Position numbers and translations under genes: made by a program. From Bubalus kerabau (taxonomy: Eukaryota > Chordata > Mammalia > Artiodactyla > Bovidae), in the NCBI RefSeq assembly GCF_029407905.1, contig NC_073632.1, positions 59,971,964-60,035,963 of the forward strand: a DNA stretch of 64,000 nucleotides, read 5' to 3'. The notes under the pieces are model-generated. The model made no database searches. It was not told the DNA's origin and was given only the letters and a program-made list of their open reading frames with translations. This document shows, one piece after another, positions 42,560 through 55,449 of the stretch (its first letter is position 1; each line of letters begins with the position of its first letter).

Positions 42560-43522
42560 ACATGGGGTTAATTTCCAAAATATACAAATAGCTCACATAA
42601 CTTGATAGTAAAAAGACAAACAATCCAATCAAAAATGGGTGGAAGAACTAATAGACATTTCTACAAAGAAGACATACAGATGGCCAACAGACACAAGAAA
42701 CAATATTCAATATCGCTAATGATTAGAGAAAGTAAAATCAAAGCCACAGTGAGGTATCACCTCAAAAACTAGTCAGAATGGCTATTATGAAGGTGTTTAC
42801 AAATAATAAATACTGGGGAGGGAGTGGAGAAAGGGGACTCCTATACTGTTCGTGGGAATGTAAATTGGTGGAGCTACTATTGAAAAGTACGGAGGTTCCT
42901 TGAAAAACTCAAAATAGAGCTACAATTAGACCCAGCAATTCCACTCCTAGGCATATATGCAGAAGAGACGAAAACTCTAATTCAAAAAGATACATGCATC
43001 CTATTGTTCACAATGGCACTATTTACGATAGCCAAAATATGGGAGCATCCTAAATGTCTAGCGACATAGGAATAGATATAGACAATGTGGTATATACATA
43101 TACAATCGAACATTACTCAGCCATAAACAGCATGAACTATTGCCATTTTCAGCAATAATGATGGACCTAGAGAATAGTAAGTCAGAGAGAGAAAGATAAA
43201 CATTACATGATATCACTCATACGTGGAATCTAAAAAATAATACAAATTATTTATAGAACAGAAACAGACTCACAGATGTAGAAAACAAACTCACGGTTAC
43301 TAAAAGGGAGGGGGGAGGGACAAATAGGAGTATGGAATTAATAGATACACACTACTAGGTATAAAATAAACAACAAGAACTTACTTTACAATACAGGGAA
43401 CTATAGTCAATATCTTGTGATAACCTATATGGGAAAAGAATATGCAATATATATATAAAACTCAAGTGGTTTGCTGTATACCTGAAACTAACACAATATT
43501 GTAAATCAACATTTTTTAAAAA
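42560..43522 (+). mobile_element. L1 3' half-kilobase-plus fragment (L1MA-like)
   Basis: Contains the ORF2 C-terminal region (AATTCCACTCCTAGGCATAT, ATTACTCAGCCATAAACAGC) and 3' UTR ending AACACAATATTGTAAATCAA. Many stops. Confidence 0.9.
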
Positions 43523-43534
43523 AGAGTGATTTCT

Positions 43535-44140
43535 CTTAATTGACAGACTTTATTTTCTTAGGCTCCAAAATCACTGCAGATGGTGACTGCAGTCATGAAA
43601 TTAAAAGATGCTTGCTCCTTGGAAGAAAAGCTATGACAAACCTAGACAGCACATTAAAAAGCAGAGACAGTACTTTACTGACAAAGGTCTGTCTAGTCAA
43701 AGCTATGGTTTTTCCAGTAGTCATGCATGGATGTGAGAGTTGGACCATAAAGAAAGTTGAGAACTGAAAAGTTGATACTTTTCAACTATGGTGTTGGAGA
43801 AGACTCTTGAGAGTCCCTTGGACTGCAAGGAGACCAAACAAGTCAATCCTAAAGAAAATCAGTTCTGAACATTCTTTGGAAGGACTGATGCTGAAGCTGA
43901 AGTCCCAATACTTTGGCCACCTGCGAAAAGCCGACTCATTACCGACTTATTAGAAAAGACTCTGGTGCTGGGAAAGATTGAAGGCAGGAGGAGAAGGGGA
44001 TGACAGAGGATGACATGTTGAATGGCAGCACCGACTCAATGGACATGAGTTTGCGCATGCTCTGGGGAAGCCTGGTGCGCTGCAGTCCATGGGGTTGTAA
44101 AGGGTCAGACATGACTGAATGACTGAACTGACCTGAAATG
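43535..44140 (+). mobile_element. BovB LINE 3' fragment
   Basis: Begins TGACAGACTTTATTTTCTTA just beyond the end of the preceding L1 and ends GACTGAACTGACCTGAA. A 75-codon frame (43540-43767) carries TDFIFLGSKITADGDCSHEI and VVMHGCESWTIK. The C-terminal block is frame-shifted. Confidence 0.94.
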
Positions 44141-44595
44141 TGAAACACTAGCAATATATATACTAAACTCCATTACAACCCTCGCCATTAGTATTATCAT
44201 TGATTTGGGTAGTATTTAACAGTGGTCTATAATTACACATGAAAAGTAATTAAGCAATATAATTATTGAAGAGGAAAACAACACTCATGTTTGCATCAAA
44301 TATGAAAACAAGAGAAAATAAGAAAAAATGTTGAATTAGTAACATAATTCTGTCACTGAGTAGATATCTATATAAACAAATTCCCATAACTTTCCTCTAC
44401 TTTATCTTTAACCAGTTAGAAGATGAAAACAGGGGGAAGTTCTTTTTAATTGCCATAAGCATATGGGCTATTTTTCAAAACTAACTTTAAGGAAATCTGT
44501 TTCTTTACAAATATAAATTCAAAATTAATAAAGGCACACACCAAGTTTTAGATGGTGGAATACATAATGCCACCAATACAGCAATTCTAAGAATC
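44141..44595. other. AT-rich unique sequence, no gene seen
   Basis: No exon or repeat is supported. Confidence 0.5.
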
Positions 44596-45632
44596 AGTTC
44601 AGTTCAGTGTCTCAGTCATGTCTGACTCTTTGCAACCCCATGGACTTCAGGACATAGGGCCTCTCTGTCCATCACCAACTCCCTGAGTTCACTCAAACTC
44701 ATGTCCATTGAGTCCGTGATGCCATCCAACCATCTCATCCTCTGTCATCCCCTTCTCCTTCTGCCTTCAATCTATCCCAGCATCAGGGTCTTTTCCAATG
44801 AGTCATTCCTTCACATCAGGTGGCCAAAGCATTGGAGTTTCAGCTTTAGCCTCAGTCTTTCCAATGAATATTCAGGACAGATTTCCTTTAGGATGGACTG
44901 GTTGGATCTCTTAGCAGTCCAAGGGACTCTCAAAAGTATTCTCCAACACCACAGTTCAAAAGCATAAATTCTTTGGCACTCAGCTTTCTTTATAGTCCAA
45001 CTCTCACATCCATACATGACTACTGGAAAAACCATACCCTTGACTAGATGAACCTTTGTTGGCAAAGTAATGTCTCTGCTTTTTAATATGCTGTCTAGGT
45101 TGGTCATAACTTTTCTTCCAAGGAGCAAGTGTCTTTCAATTTCATGGCTGCAGTCACCATCCGCAGTGATTTTGGAGCCCAGAAAATAAAGTCAGCCACT
45201 GTTTCCATTGTTTCCCCATCTATTTGGCATGAAGCGATGGGACCGGATGCCATGATCTTAGTTTTCTGAATGTTGAGCTTTAAGCCAACTTTTTCACTCT
45301 CTTCTTTCACTTTCATCAAGAAGCTCTTTAGTTTTCTTCGCTTTCTGCCATAAGGGTGGTGTCATCTGCATATCTGTGGTTATTGATATTTCTCCCGGCA
45401 ACCTTGATTCCTGCTTGTGCTTCATCCAGCCCGGCATTTCTCATGTACTCTGCACATAAGTTAAATAAGCAGGGTGACAATATACAGCCTTGAGGTACTT
45501 CTTTTCCTATTTGGAACCAGTCTGTCATTCCATGTCCAGTTCTAACTGTTGCTTCCTGACCTGCATACACATTTCTCAAGAGGGAGGTCAGGTGGTGTGG
45601 TATTCCCATGTCTTTAAGAATTTTCCACAATT
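44596..45632 (-). mobile_element. BovB LINE, 5'-truncated in RT palm
   Basis: The inverted 3' end is at the left (TCAGTTCAGTTCAGTGTCTC). Coding remnants extend to MGIPHHLTSLLRNVYAGQ. Blocks at 45328-45654, 45104-45319 and 44811-45128 are in different frames. A RYADD box is retained. Confidence 0.95.
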
Positions 45633-45655
45633 TAGACATTAAAAATAATTTCATA

Positions 45656-45707
45656 TTTTTTTTAATTCTATTTTATTTTTAAACTTTACAATATTGTATT
45701 AGTTTTG
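45656..45707 (-). mobile_element. Very short L1 3' tail fragment
   Basis: TTTTATTTTTAAACTTTACAATATTGTATTAG is the complement of the last ~50 bases of bovine-type L1. Compare 32118-32215. Confidence 0.7.
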
Positions 45708-46029
45708 TTTTTTAAAGATTAAAAAAAGAACTTTGTATTACTTGATAGATGAACTTAAATTTCATCTGGACAAATGTGCAGGTTTGAAAGGTAACAAAAA
45801 ACTAAATTTTTACCTTTCATCTTGCAATTACTTGCTTGAGATTATAGACATAGAGCTAATGAGATTTATTGGTACTTATTTGCTTGTTTAAAAAATATTC
45901 ATAAGAACCCAATATGTGTCAGACATTGCATTAAGTAAATCCACAAACTTTATGTAATTTTTACTGCTTTTCATTAACTGCTGGGCTCAGTTAATCAACT
46001 TTAAAAATAAACATTTGTTTTTTAAAAAT

Positions 46030-46625
46030 AAATAATAGTATATATAAAATATATAACTAATAAGAACCTTTTCATACTCTTCATGGAGTTCCTTGGGCTG
46101 CAAGGAGATCCAACCAGTCCATCTTAAAGGAAATCAGTTCTGAATATTTGTTGGAAGGACCGATTCTGAAGCTGAAACTCCAATACTTAAGCCACCTAAT
46201 GCAAAGAACTGACTCATTTGAAAAGTCCCTGATGCTGGGAAAGATTGAAGGTGGGAGGAGAAGGGAACGACAGAGGATGAGATGGTTGGATGGCATCACC
46301 GATTCAAATGACATGAGTCTGAGTAAGCTTCAGGAATTGGTGATGGGCAGGGAAGCCTGGTGTGCTGCAGTTCATGGGGTCGCAAAGAGTCAGACATGAC
46401 TGAGCAACTGAACTGAACTGAATAAGAACCTACTGTAGAGCACAGGGAACTCCACTCAATACTTTATAATGACCTATATGGGAAAAGGATCTAAGAAAGT
46501 GTGGATATATATGTATATATATGTATAACTGATTCACTTTGCTGTACACCCCAAACTAACACAACATTGTAAATTAACTATACTCCAATAAAAATTTTAA
46601 AATAAAATAAAAATAAAACAATAAG
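46030..46625 (+). mobile_element. L1 3' end split by BovB
   Basis: ATATAACTAATAAGAACC before the insert and CTACTGTAGAGCACAGGGAA through AACACAACATTGTAAATTAA after it form a continuous L1 3' UTR. It ends in an A-rich tail. Confidence 0.88.
46070..46420 (+). mobile_element. BovB 3' fragment inserted in L1 3' UTR
   Basis: Starts near TTCCTTGGGCTGCAAGGAG and ends CTGAACTGAACTG. AATAAGAACCT at 46059-46069 and 46421-46431 is an exact 11-bp target-site duplication. An 83-codon frame at 46148-46399 carries LKLKLQYLSHLMQRTDSFEK. Confidence 0.95.
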
Positions 46626-47880
46626 ATGTGTCATAGCTGACATTCAGAAACTATAATAGTTGAAAAAAAATTACCAGGAATTTTAAATAATGACTACTAA
46701 GTTTTACCAGTTATTAATAGTGATTAATACTTATCATTAATTCCTAATTTCTAAGCAATAATCAAGTTTTAAACAAGTTAAATATTATCTCAGCTGAAAC
46801 ATTTTTGAAGATTTCATTGAAATTACCAGGTTTCTTAATTTCACATATTCCTATTGCAGAATTATGTACTGTATATGTATAGGATGATACACAGTATATA
46901 TTTATTTTATTATCTCCTCATAAATCATCCCCTCCTCCCCCAGTTCCTTTTCAGTTGTTACTCTTTTCTGAACTGATTCCAATTTTCTGACATCTTTCTG
47001 ATATTGAACTTCCCAGAAATTTATGTGATGTTTCTGCTAGGTGCAGCTGCTCAGGGGCAAAGTTTATACTAAGGCAGTCAGACCAACAAAACGTCAAACA
47101 GTTTGGCAAAGGTCCTGCAGTATGCCATACTGGCCTATTCTGGTAGGTCTAACTTTTTCTAAAGGCACCAACAAAAGGATGGAAGTTGAGGAGAAGGAGT
47201 AGCAGAGAAAGGAAGCAGTTGGAATGAGTGGGACACGGAAGAGCAGAATAACGAAGCAAATTTCACTAATGACTAATAGTTTAACCATTTGAAGACTACT
47301 TTAATAATCAACCTTCTCCAGATTTTTTTTCTTTCTAATTACTATTATTCTGTATACAAAATTACTTACATAGGATTTGCATAACTTTCAAAGATTATCA
47401 TGTAATCATTTGTTCATAGTTATTAAAAGTTGTTTTTCTTTTTTTGTTTTTACCTTCTCATATTTTGAACCACCAATCATCTCCTCCCCAGTCGTCAGGC
47501 TCACCTTTTTTTATCTTTACAATATTAGAATTTTTGTAACAAGTGATTGAATTGAATTTCTCCTTCTAGCCTGTTAGTCTCTGCACAAACACCACACAAG
47601 CACACACACGTGTGTGCACACACATGCATTCATGCACTTCATTTGATTGTCCAGTCTCTTCCATTTACACTTACTGCCTGCAATCTCAGCTGCTCAGACC
47701 CATATTTGCAAGGAAAATGCACTTCCAAATCTATACAGCTTCTTTTTTCAATAAAGGAACTTTATATGAGTGTACCTGTTATACTACAACAACTTTTCAA
47801 ACATCAGATTTTATCTTCTTATATAGTTGGACCTGTATTAGATATTCAATTGAGGAAGAGAAAAAAATATTTGACAGAAT
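46626..47880. other. Unique sequence, no gene seen
   Basis: The more GC-balanced stretch at 47040-47240 has a short minus-strand frame without a recognisable domain. A CA/GT-rich tract lies at about 47592-47625. No exon is supported. Confidence 0.5.
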
Positions 47881-48002
47881 ACTCAATATCAGTAGAAATA
47901 AGCTAATACAGTTTCTGAAGAACAAGAACCATATCTGATTTTCCCCTTCAGTGCCTGATCAATGTTCAGTGTTTGATATATATTTTTTGAATAAGTGAAT
48001 TT
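47880..48002 (+). mobile_element. L2 LINE 3' terminus (ancient)
   Basis: AAGAACAAGAACCATATCTG, TCAGTGCCTGATCAATGTTC and TTTTTTGAATAAGTGAAT resemble the L2 3' end. Confidence 0.55.
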
Positions 48003-48045
48003 AAGAGATTGAAGGAAGTCAAGAAAAAACATTTATTGAGAAACA

Positions 48046-48270
48046 TGTTACCATAGTGGTTAAAAGCAGATTCTGGGCTCTAATGTTGTAGTTAGAATCC
48101 CATCTACACACTTACCACTTTCTGAACCTCTCTGTGCCTCAGTTTCCTCTTCTGCAAAATGGGGATAGCAATAGTAACTACTTCATAGAGTTATTTTGAG
48201 GATCACTTAAACTAATATATGTTGAGTATTTAAAACTTGGTAAGCATTACATACATCTCTTATACTTTTA
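48046..48270 (+). mobile_element. MIR SINE
   Basis: GTGGTTAAAAGCAGATTCTG, CTCTGTGCCTCAGTTTCCTC and AAAATGGGGATAGCAATAG are clear MIR landmarks in order. Confidence 0.92.
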
Positions 48271-49174
48271 GTGGATTTATCAATCTTCCCAATTAAAATA
48301 AAAACTGACTTCTATACAACTCATTTGCCTATCATTTCTGAAGGAAGATGGCTGGGTCTTTAAAAGGTCATTCTCTCCTCACTTTCCTAACATTTTATGG
48401 AAACCACATTTTTTGAAATGAATTTTTTGCTCTGGGCTAAAATGAAGAAACAAAAAAGGCAAAATGTAGTGGTAAGTGAACTAATGGAGGATCACATTTA
48501 CTGAAGTGAGCAAATGGAGCAGAAAATTATGTAAAGTGAGTTACAAGATACTTTATTTAGTCTAGTGCATAAAACAGGGGGTGAAGAGTTAGGGGATTTA
48601 GGTTAGAGGTACAACCCCAATACTTAGTAACTCCTTTATTTTGCATGGTTAACCTTTCCTAGCATCATTTTTTTTCATAGGTCACTATACCACAAACCAT
48701 GCCACAGGGTTCCTGTGGAAGTAAATAAAATAGTTAAGTTAAAGCATATGTAAACCAAAAATTTAGTACTATATACTGAATTCTGAATAATTTATATAAG
48801 GTATACTGGTCTTTTCCTTACAATTTTTCTATTTGATTCCCCATCTAATCTTGAAATAATACTAAACATTTAAATATTGTTCCTAACTCTTTTTAGACAT
48901 ATTAGTTGCCACACTACATTACAAATACTAGAGTTAATAGACTATGGACTGCAGTTCTGTGAATCCAATTGTTATATTTCTCTACATAAGCCATTCATTT
49001 TTAATTAAACCTCTGTTCTGCAAACATATTACTGTACTTCAAAACAGAATGATTTTAGTAGTGTTTGATTTTCTTTGTCATGCATTAAATTGTATCAACT
49101 CTCGATGAACAACACAATCCAAGAGAAACAGAAAGGGCAATCTATGAACACACTACCGTGGCTCTGTTTAGGCA
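48271..49174. other. AT-rich unique sequence, no gene seen
   Basis: No exon or repeat is supported. Confidence 0.5.
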
Positions 49175-50475
49175 TCCAGTAATTGCACACCTATGAATCA
49201 CTAGCCACTGTACTAGAAGCAGGGGACATAACATAGACAAATCATCCTGGCCCTGTCCTACCCAGAGTGCAATCTAGTGAATGACATTTAAAATTAAACA
49301 AGATATTAAAATCTATAAGAATAAATGATATGACAAGGCAGCACAAATAACCTTTGGAAGTCAAAAGAAAAATAACTTGCGATAAAAATGTAGGGAAGGT
49401 CTCCTGGAGGAAGAAACTTCATTCCAAGACCTGAAGACAATTAACCAGAGTGAAAAACAGATTATATGGCACATTTAAAGAAGTAAGACATCCAGAGTAT
49501 TGGTAGCATAAAGAGTCATGGGGAAAATGTCATAAATCAGAAAGCAGGAAGTAGATCAGGTTCAAGAACAGTGGAAATCCACTGAAACATATTAAACAGG
49601 AGCATGGTCTGATTAGATTTGTGTTTTAAGAGGCTAGCTTAAATAGTTCTTTATAAAATATGGATTGGTTTATGAAAGCTTTATGAGAGTAAGATGATTT
49701 TGAGAGAGACCAACTAGAATTCTGCACTGTATCTCAGGTGGGAAATGATGGTGGTTTTCACAAGGGTAATTGCAGTAGAAAACATTACAATGGAAAACTG
49801 TCTGAGTGTGATGATTCCTTCACTGATTTGTTTAGCCATTCATTTAACCATTACTGATTAAGAGTCTACTTGGTCAGGCAATGAGCTGTGGCTGTGAACA
49901 TAGTCTTAGACAAGCTATGCATGCCTGCATTTGTTTATAGTCTAACAGAATAATTAGGAATAACTAGTGTACTGCCATTTGAGAAACAAAACTGGTCCTT
50001 CTCTTGCACCTTTCAAGAAAGTATATTTCCATCCAAGTGGAGATGCTCAACAGGTCACTAGAAGGGGCCTATAATTCAGGAGAGAGGTTTGGAACTGACA
50101 CATAGAGTAGGGAGCCCAAGGCACATAGATGGCAATAAAAAAATGATTCCAGGAAGAGAAGGCACGGTAACACAAGGAGAGGAAACAGGACAAAAAGGAA
50201 GGAATTCAATATTTAAGCGGGGGGAAGCAGCCTTTAAAAAAAGATGAGGTCCATGGTGAAAAATAGAAAGAAAATTAGCAGCCTGTGGTGTCCTAAAAGC
50301 CAAGAAAAGAGAATTTCAAAAAGTTGAGAGCATTCAACACTGTCAAATGCAACCAAGAAGTCAAAAGTAAGAATTTTCTACAGCATTGGATTTATTATCA
50401 CATAAGCCACTATGACTACGTGGAAAACAGTTTCAATGAAATGGTAGATTGGACATAAAATTTTAGTGAACAGAG
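49175..50475 (-). mobile_element. L2 LINE sequence, probably two overlapping copies (ancient)
   Basis: Antisense L2 landmarks include GCCACTGTACTAGAAGCAGG (3' end) and CTCAGGTGGGAAATGATGGT. A second 3' end follows near 49820-49960. AAGTGGAGATGCTCAACAGG and GGTGTCCTAAAAGCCAAG lie in the RT-coding part. Non-coding now. Confidence 0.65.
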
Positions 50476-53214
50476 GTTAAGATCCTACATTTTGTAAATT
50501 AATATCATGTATGAATTTATAATATCAGAAAAACATATTTGGCATCAATATCTTAACTACATGATTGTTTCCACAACTTCCTTCTACCCTAGATTTATCT
50601 AACATGCCCATGTCCAATATGAAGACTGGTACCTAGAAATAAATAAGATTCCAGTTATAACCTGACCTGCACGAAATAGGGTAGAGCCATCAGTTTGTTA
50701 ATCTGTAAATTGTACTTTATTAGACATTTATATTATAAGAAGTCTGATTAGTTTCTGTGGTAAGGACTGGTTTGTAGGGAGGCAATCTCACTGGTAACTC
50801 ATGAAAAGTTTTTTACCTTGTTATTGACTAAATCTTTTGTACCTTTGAGCTCATTCTCTATGACCCTTCATTTTTATGTTGGCATTTTATTTCTAATTAA
50901 ATATTTTTATTAAAGATTCAACCCATTGTTCAATCTAGGATCTCTTTGCAGAAAAAACATATTTATTTAACAAATTCTTTGTGGCTTTGGCAATGCTAGG
51001 CAATACTAAATTTTCTGTGGAGTTTCTTTCTATCCTACTTTTACATTTCCTTTGAAGGTGATCAGCATGCCATTCATTGTCCTGTACTGACCAACGGACA
51101 ACCAAAGACAGAAGTCATAATGCACCATCAAAAATCACCCTTCTTACAGACATTTAAGAAGCATATTTAGGATATAGCCACTCAATCAAAAAGTTACTGA
51201 CTTGCCTGCTTAAACTATCACATAAGATACATATCCCCAGATTGTTCAGCAGTTCAGCATCAGACATTCTCAAATGTCTTTTTAGACATTCATTTAGTTG
51301 CACCAATTCTACCACATTTCCTTGACTGACCTGTCTAATGAACATAGCAAAAAATAGTAACAACTATAACATTTTAGTAAAACTTGACCCAAGCTGGTTC
51401 ACAGTGGTTACGTTCTGTTTTCTGTCTATCCATGAATTATTTTAGATAATAAAGAATGCCTTAAGGTAAGAACAATGTAGGTCAAAGTGTAGGTCTACAG
51501 TTTCTAGAGTTGTCTTTTTAATTTTGAAAGCTGTACACAAAAATTGGAACACCAATCATCCATGGCTTCTCTTTTTTACAATAACATTGCCTGGAAATCC
51601 TATCAGTGCTCTGGGATTTAACTAGTCTGTATAAGGAAACATAAGTGTATTTAGATTACCTATTTGCTTAAAGATATGTTTAATTTTCTAAGGTTTAAAT
51701 TTTCTCTAACTTAACTGTATCCATTTATCTTCAAAAAAGAGAAATTAATCTGATGGTCTTTCCACCTTTTCTCTGCTTTGGTACTTAATACTAGAGTTCC
51801 CTGAAAGTTCACATACCATCTTTATTGTGATGCTGAGGACATTTTTCTCACAGTTCATTTAGAAAAACAGCCAAATTGCTTCTCATTAATATGCACTTGC
51901 ATTCAACTTTCCAGATATTTTTCCTAAGTTGCTTCTGTTTCAGAACAGTTATTATTATGTTAGGAATAACTTGAATATCCCTGATGGACTTATTGGGAAG
52001 ACTACATTATCTATTATTCAGTAGACTTGCTTGAGCTTCACAAAACCATTGCTCTGGATAATTAATAAATAAACCTGCCAATAAAATAATTCATGTGGAA
52101 CAGACAACAAAGTAAATATATTTATTTGCCAAAATTTTCTAGCAGGAGCATTATTAAATGAAGCTCTATTATTTTCTTTTTATTTGGCTTGAGATCCAAC
52201 TTACCTACTTCATCAAATAAAATACTTCTTTTCTGTTAGAGTCATCATAAGAGGACAGAGTGTAACATTATTAAAAAGTGGTTCATCACTTGTTATGGCA
52301 ATACACCTTTGAAGGGCACAGAAATTATTTTAATTGGATAAATTAGATGTTCTTTGTGTCCATATGGAGTGTTGAATTTAATGATTTGGTTGAATGGATG
52401 TCAGTGTTTCTGTTCAATCTTTCAATTAAACTAATATTAATCTTACATTTTCTAAAGAAAGCTTAATAACACAAGATAACTATGATATCTCCAGGACATA
52501 CAGTAAGGTCACTGGATATAAATGAGCCCACAGTGTTTTTCTGAATAATTTTGTAGCAAAGAGGGAAGCTGTGGAAATTGTAGTTATATTAGCTTTTCTC
52601 CCTTTCAGTCTCTTCAGACCAATGCTAAAAACTTTATGTCTTTCTTTTGTCATATTGTTATATCTTGAACAGATACACTACTTCATTAAGATCTATAAAA
52701 TCGTGAGTTAATTTCTTGTTTTGTCTGTTTAAACTCACAGAAATCAAGATAGCCTTTTAACCAATGCTTTTTCATTTCTGAAAGGTATATTAAAATTATA
52801 ATACCTTTCTTTGTTTTTCACAACTAATTTGATGTGATTTATGCAATGTTTCAATCACATATTATCATGGTAGAAAACAGATTGGGTATGAATTATCTTT
52901 AAGAATTATATAAAAAGATAAATTTATAAAATATCAAAATCATTTTACATTGCTCAGAAAATTTTGAGGGTGCTTCAATTTAAAAATGATTGGGGTTCTA
53001 GGAACGTGACTCAAAGAGGCTGTAAAATTACAAGGACACTTCATCAATTCTATGAGCATTTTCATCCAGTGGTTATCAACAGCACAACTTGCTGAGTATT
53101 TGTAGGAAATCCTTGTTCTTTCAAACTGAAGAACTCTTTAAAAATATGAAGAACCTCCAATGATGTTAAATTGCAGCATATAACATACATGCCTTCAAAT
53201 TCAATTCATTCTCT
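50476..53214. other. AT-rich unique sequence, no gene seen
   Basis: The longest stretch without a recognised element. The only frame of note (69 codons on the minus strand, 51154-51363) has no recognisable domain or splice context. Confidence 0.5.
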
Positions 53215-53377
53215 AAATAAAAACATTATTATTATTAACATATAAAAGGTCTACTAACAACAGAATAGCAATCTATCCCATTCAATTCAAACACCAAGTT
53301 ACTATAGCTACTATGTCTCCCAATCTGGGATTTTCTGACATTAGGAATTATTCATCAAACAAGATTATATATTTCTT
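53215..53377 (+). repeat. 163-bp direct duplication, copy 1
   Basis: Matches 53975-54137 without gaps at a constant offset of 760, with about 140 of 163 bases identical. CAGAATAGCAATCTATCCCA and AAGATTATATATTTCTT are exact in both. Confidence 0.93.
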
Positions 53378-53416
53378 ATTGACTGGTTATTTCTTTGCTT
53401 CTACTTTTTATACAAC

Positions 53417-53617
53417 CTCATGTCTGACTCTTTGCAACCCTGTGAACTGTAGCCCACCGGGTTCCTCTGTCCATGGGATTCTCCAGGCCAGAGTACTGGA
53501 ATGGGTTGCCATGCCTTCCTCCAGGGGATCTTCCCAACCTCTAGACTGAACCCACGTCTCTTATGTTTCCTGCATTGGCAGGCGGGTTCTTTACCACTAC
53601 CACCACCTGGGAAGCCC
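53417..53617 (-). mobile_element. Bov-tA SINE
   Basis: Inverted copy ending in the head complement CCACCACCTGGGAAGCCC. ATACAAC at 53410-53416 and 53618-53624 is a 7-bp target-site duplication. Confidence 0.93.
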
Positions 53618-53742
53618 ATACAACATCTATGCCTTTAAAATTAGAATTAGAGTCTTCACACTGTGTTTCTAATAGCAGTCTTTCCCATGTAGACCAAATC
53701 TCTCTTGCATCTGCTTTTCTGTCTAGTTCCAAATGACAACAG

Positions 53743-53974
53743 GCTTTTGTTGTTGCTGTTGTTTAACCACTCAGCTGTGTCAGACTCTTTGTGACCCCAT
53801 CGATGGCACGCTCCTCTGTCCATGGGATTCTCCAAGGAAGAATTCTGGAGTGAGTTGCCATTTCCTTTTCCAGGGGATCTTCTTGATCCAGGGATCAAAC
53901 CCACATGTCTTGCATCTCTTGCAAGTCTCCTGCATTGCTGGTGGACTCTTCACCACTAAGCCACCGGGAAACCC
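53743..53974 (-). mobile_element. Bov-tA SINE
   Basis: Inverted copy with a GTTGTTGCTGTTGTTTAACC tail complement. Its head complement (AAGCCACCGGGAAACCC) abuts the second copy of the direct duplication. Confidence 0.92.
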
Positions 53975-54137
53975 AAATAAAAACATTAGTACTTTTAAAA
54001 TATAAAAGGCCTGCCCACAACAGAATAGCAATCTATCCCATCCAATTTGATTGCCAAGTTACTACAGCTGTTATATCTCCCAATCTGGTATTTATTGACA
54101 TAAGGAATTAGTCATCAAACAAGATTATATATTTCTT
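53975..54137 (+). repeat. 163-bp direct duplication, copy 2
   Basis: Second copy of 53215-53377. It starts exactly where the Bov-tA at 53743-53974 ends. Confidence 0.93.
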
Positions 54138-54337
54138 TTAAACTCCTCTTGGGTCATTATTTTGAAATTATTTCTACATTTCTTGCTAAGGTTTCTATGA
54201 GCTTTGGAAGCCATTCTAAATTTAGATAAAGTATGTATATTTGTGTATAAAATACAAACTATGTCTTCTCAAAAGATATTTATAAATAAAGCTAAATATT
54301 CAAGAAATATATATGATTCTTCTGAGTTTATTTATAT

Positions 54338-54500
54338 CCGTATAAAATAGGGATAATAATGTCTATCTCAAAAGTCCATTGTGGAATTTTTATGCATAAA
54401 GAGCCTACTATACTGCCTGATACATAGTAGATGTACAAAAAATAGTTACTATTTTGATATCATCATCATTATCATCATAATAATCATTGCAAACCTGAAG
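54338..54500 (+). mobile_element. MIR SINE 3' part
   Basis: AAATAGGGATAATAATGTCT, TATACTGCCTGATACATAGTAG and the AT-rich tail follow the MIR 3' half. Confidence 0.75.
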
Positions 54501-55430
54501 TATCACGTTACATAGGAACTATTTGATTGTAATTGTAGCTCTATGGCAAATTTCATCATCCTGAGCAGAGTGTTCACATTTTGAGACCTTATCATAAAAT
54601 GTTTATAATTATATCCGGATTGTGGATTTTATTTTATATTTCATTTTTTTTCTTTTTTCAACTATATTATCTTTTGTGGGTTTTTTTTTTTTTTACATTA
54701 AATACATATTTCTTACACAAAACAAGAACAAATACTATGTACTATTTTTCCAAGCATACCTGGCACTCTTCTATAAAACTGCAGTGACAGGCCACAGACA
54801 ATTATATGGCACATCTGAGAAAATGAAAACGGAAGATAGTATCTAAAGAGATTCAGAAACTGCATGAGATACCGATGATAAATTAAGATTATGAAACACC
54901 TCATGAGTCACGAATTCCTTCCATACGCTTAGATCAACGTGAGCTGCAGGGAAGGCCTTTCTTCTCTACGCTTCCCACTATTACTTCTCCAGTGGCTCAG
55001 CCAGAAGATATTGGGGTATAGACGGTGCCCAACCACTTTTGTTAAATGAACTGCCTGGATGAACACTGGCATTCTAAGTCAGCTGGTGAGGCTCAGCTAT
55101 GGAGAATGAGACTTGGGTCAAAATGTCTAAGCCAGGTCTTCTGATCTTAAATTCCTTTTCTTTAAATCTGGAAGTCTAATTATCCCTAACAGCTTATGCA
55201 TAAGCTATTGAAATTGAAGAAGAAAAAGATGGTTCTGACGGGCCACCATTCAATAGAGGTGGAAGAGATTATATAGACACTTAGAATCAAGGAACCCGGC
55301 TTAAATCTCTTGACCTACATAATGTTATCCAAGCCAATTTCCCTTGCAGTGGGGATTATCAGGCACATGCACAGTAATTAATACATTGCTTCTTTGTTCC
55401 TCATTAACTATTGTTCTTTAACAGATTTGC
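54501..55430. other. Unique sequence, no gene seen
   Basis: A T12 run lies near 54682. The more balanced stretch at 54900-55330 has no supported exon. Confidence 0.5.
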
Positions 55431-55449
55431 TTATTGTGAAAATAAGCCT

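Noticed and set aside
47610..47938. Two overlapping plus-strand frames of about 100 codons
   Set aside because: They start in a CA-rich microsatellite and run into an L2 3' end. No protein family is recognisable.
51154..51363. A 69-codon minus-strand frame
   Set aside because: No splice sites in phase, no motif and an AT-rich background. Plausible by chance.
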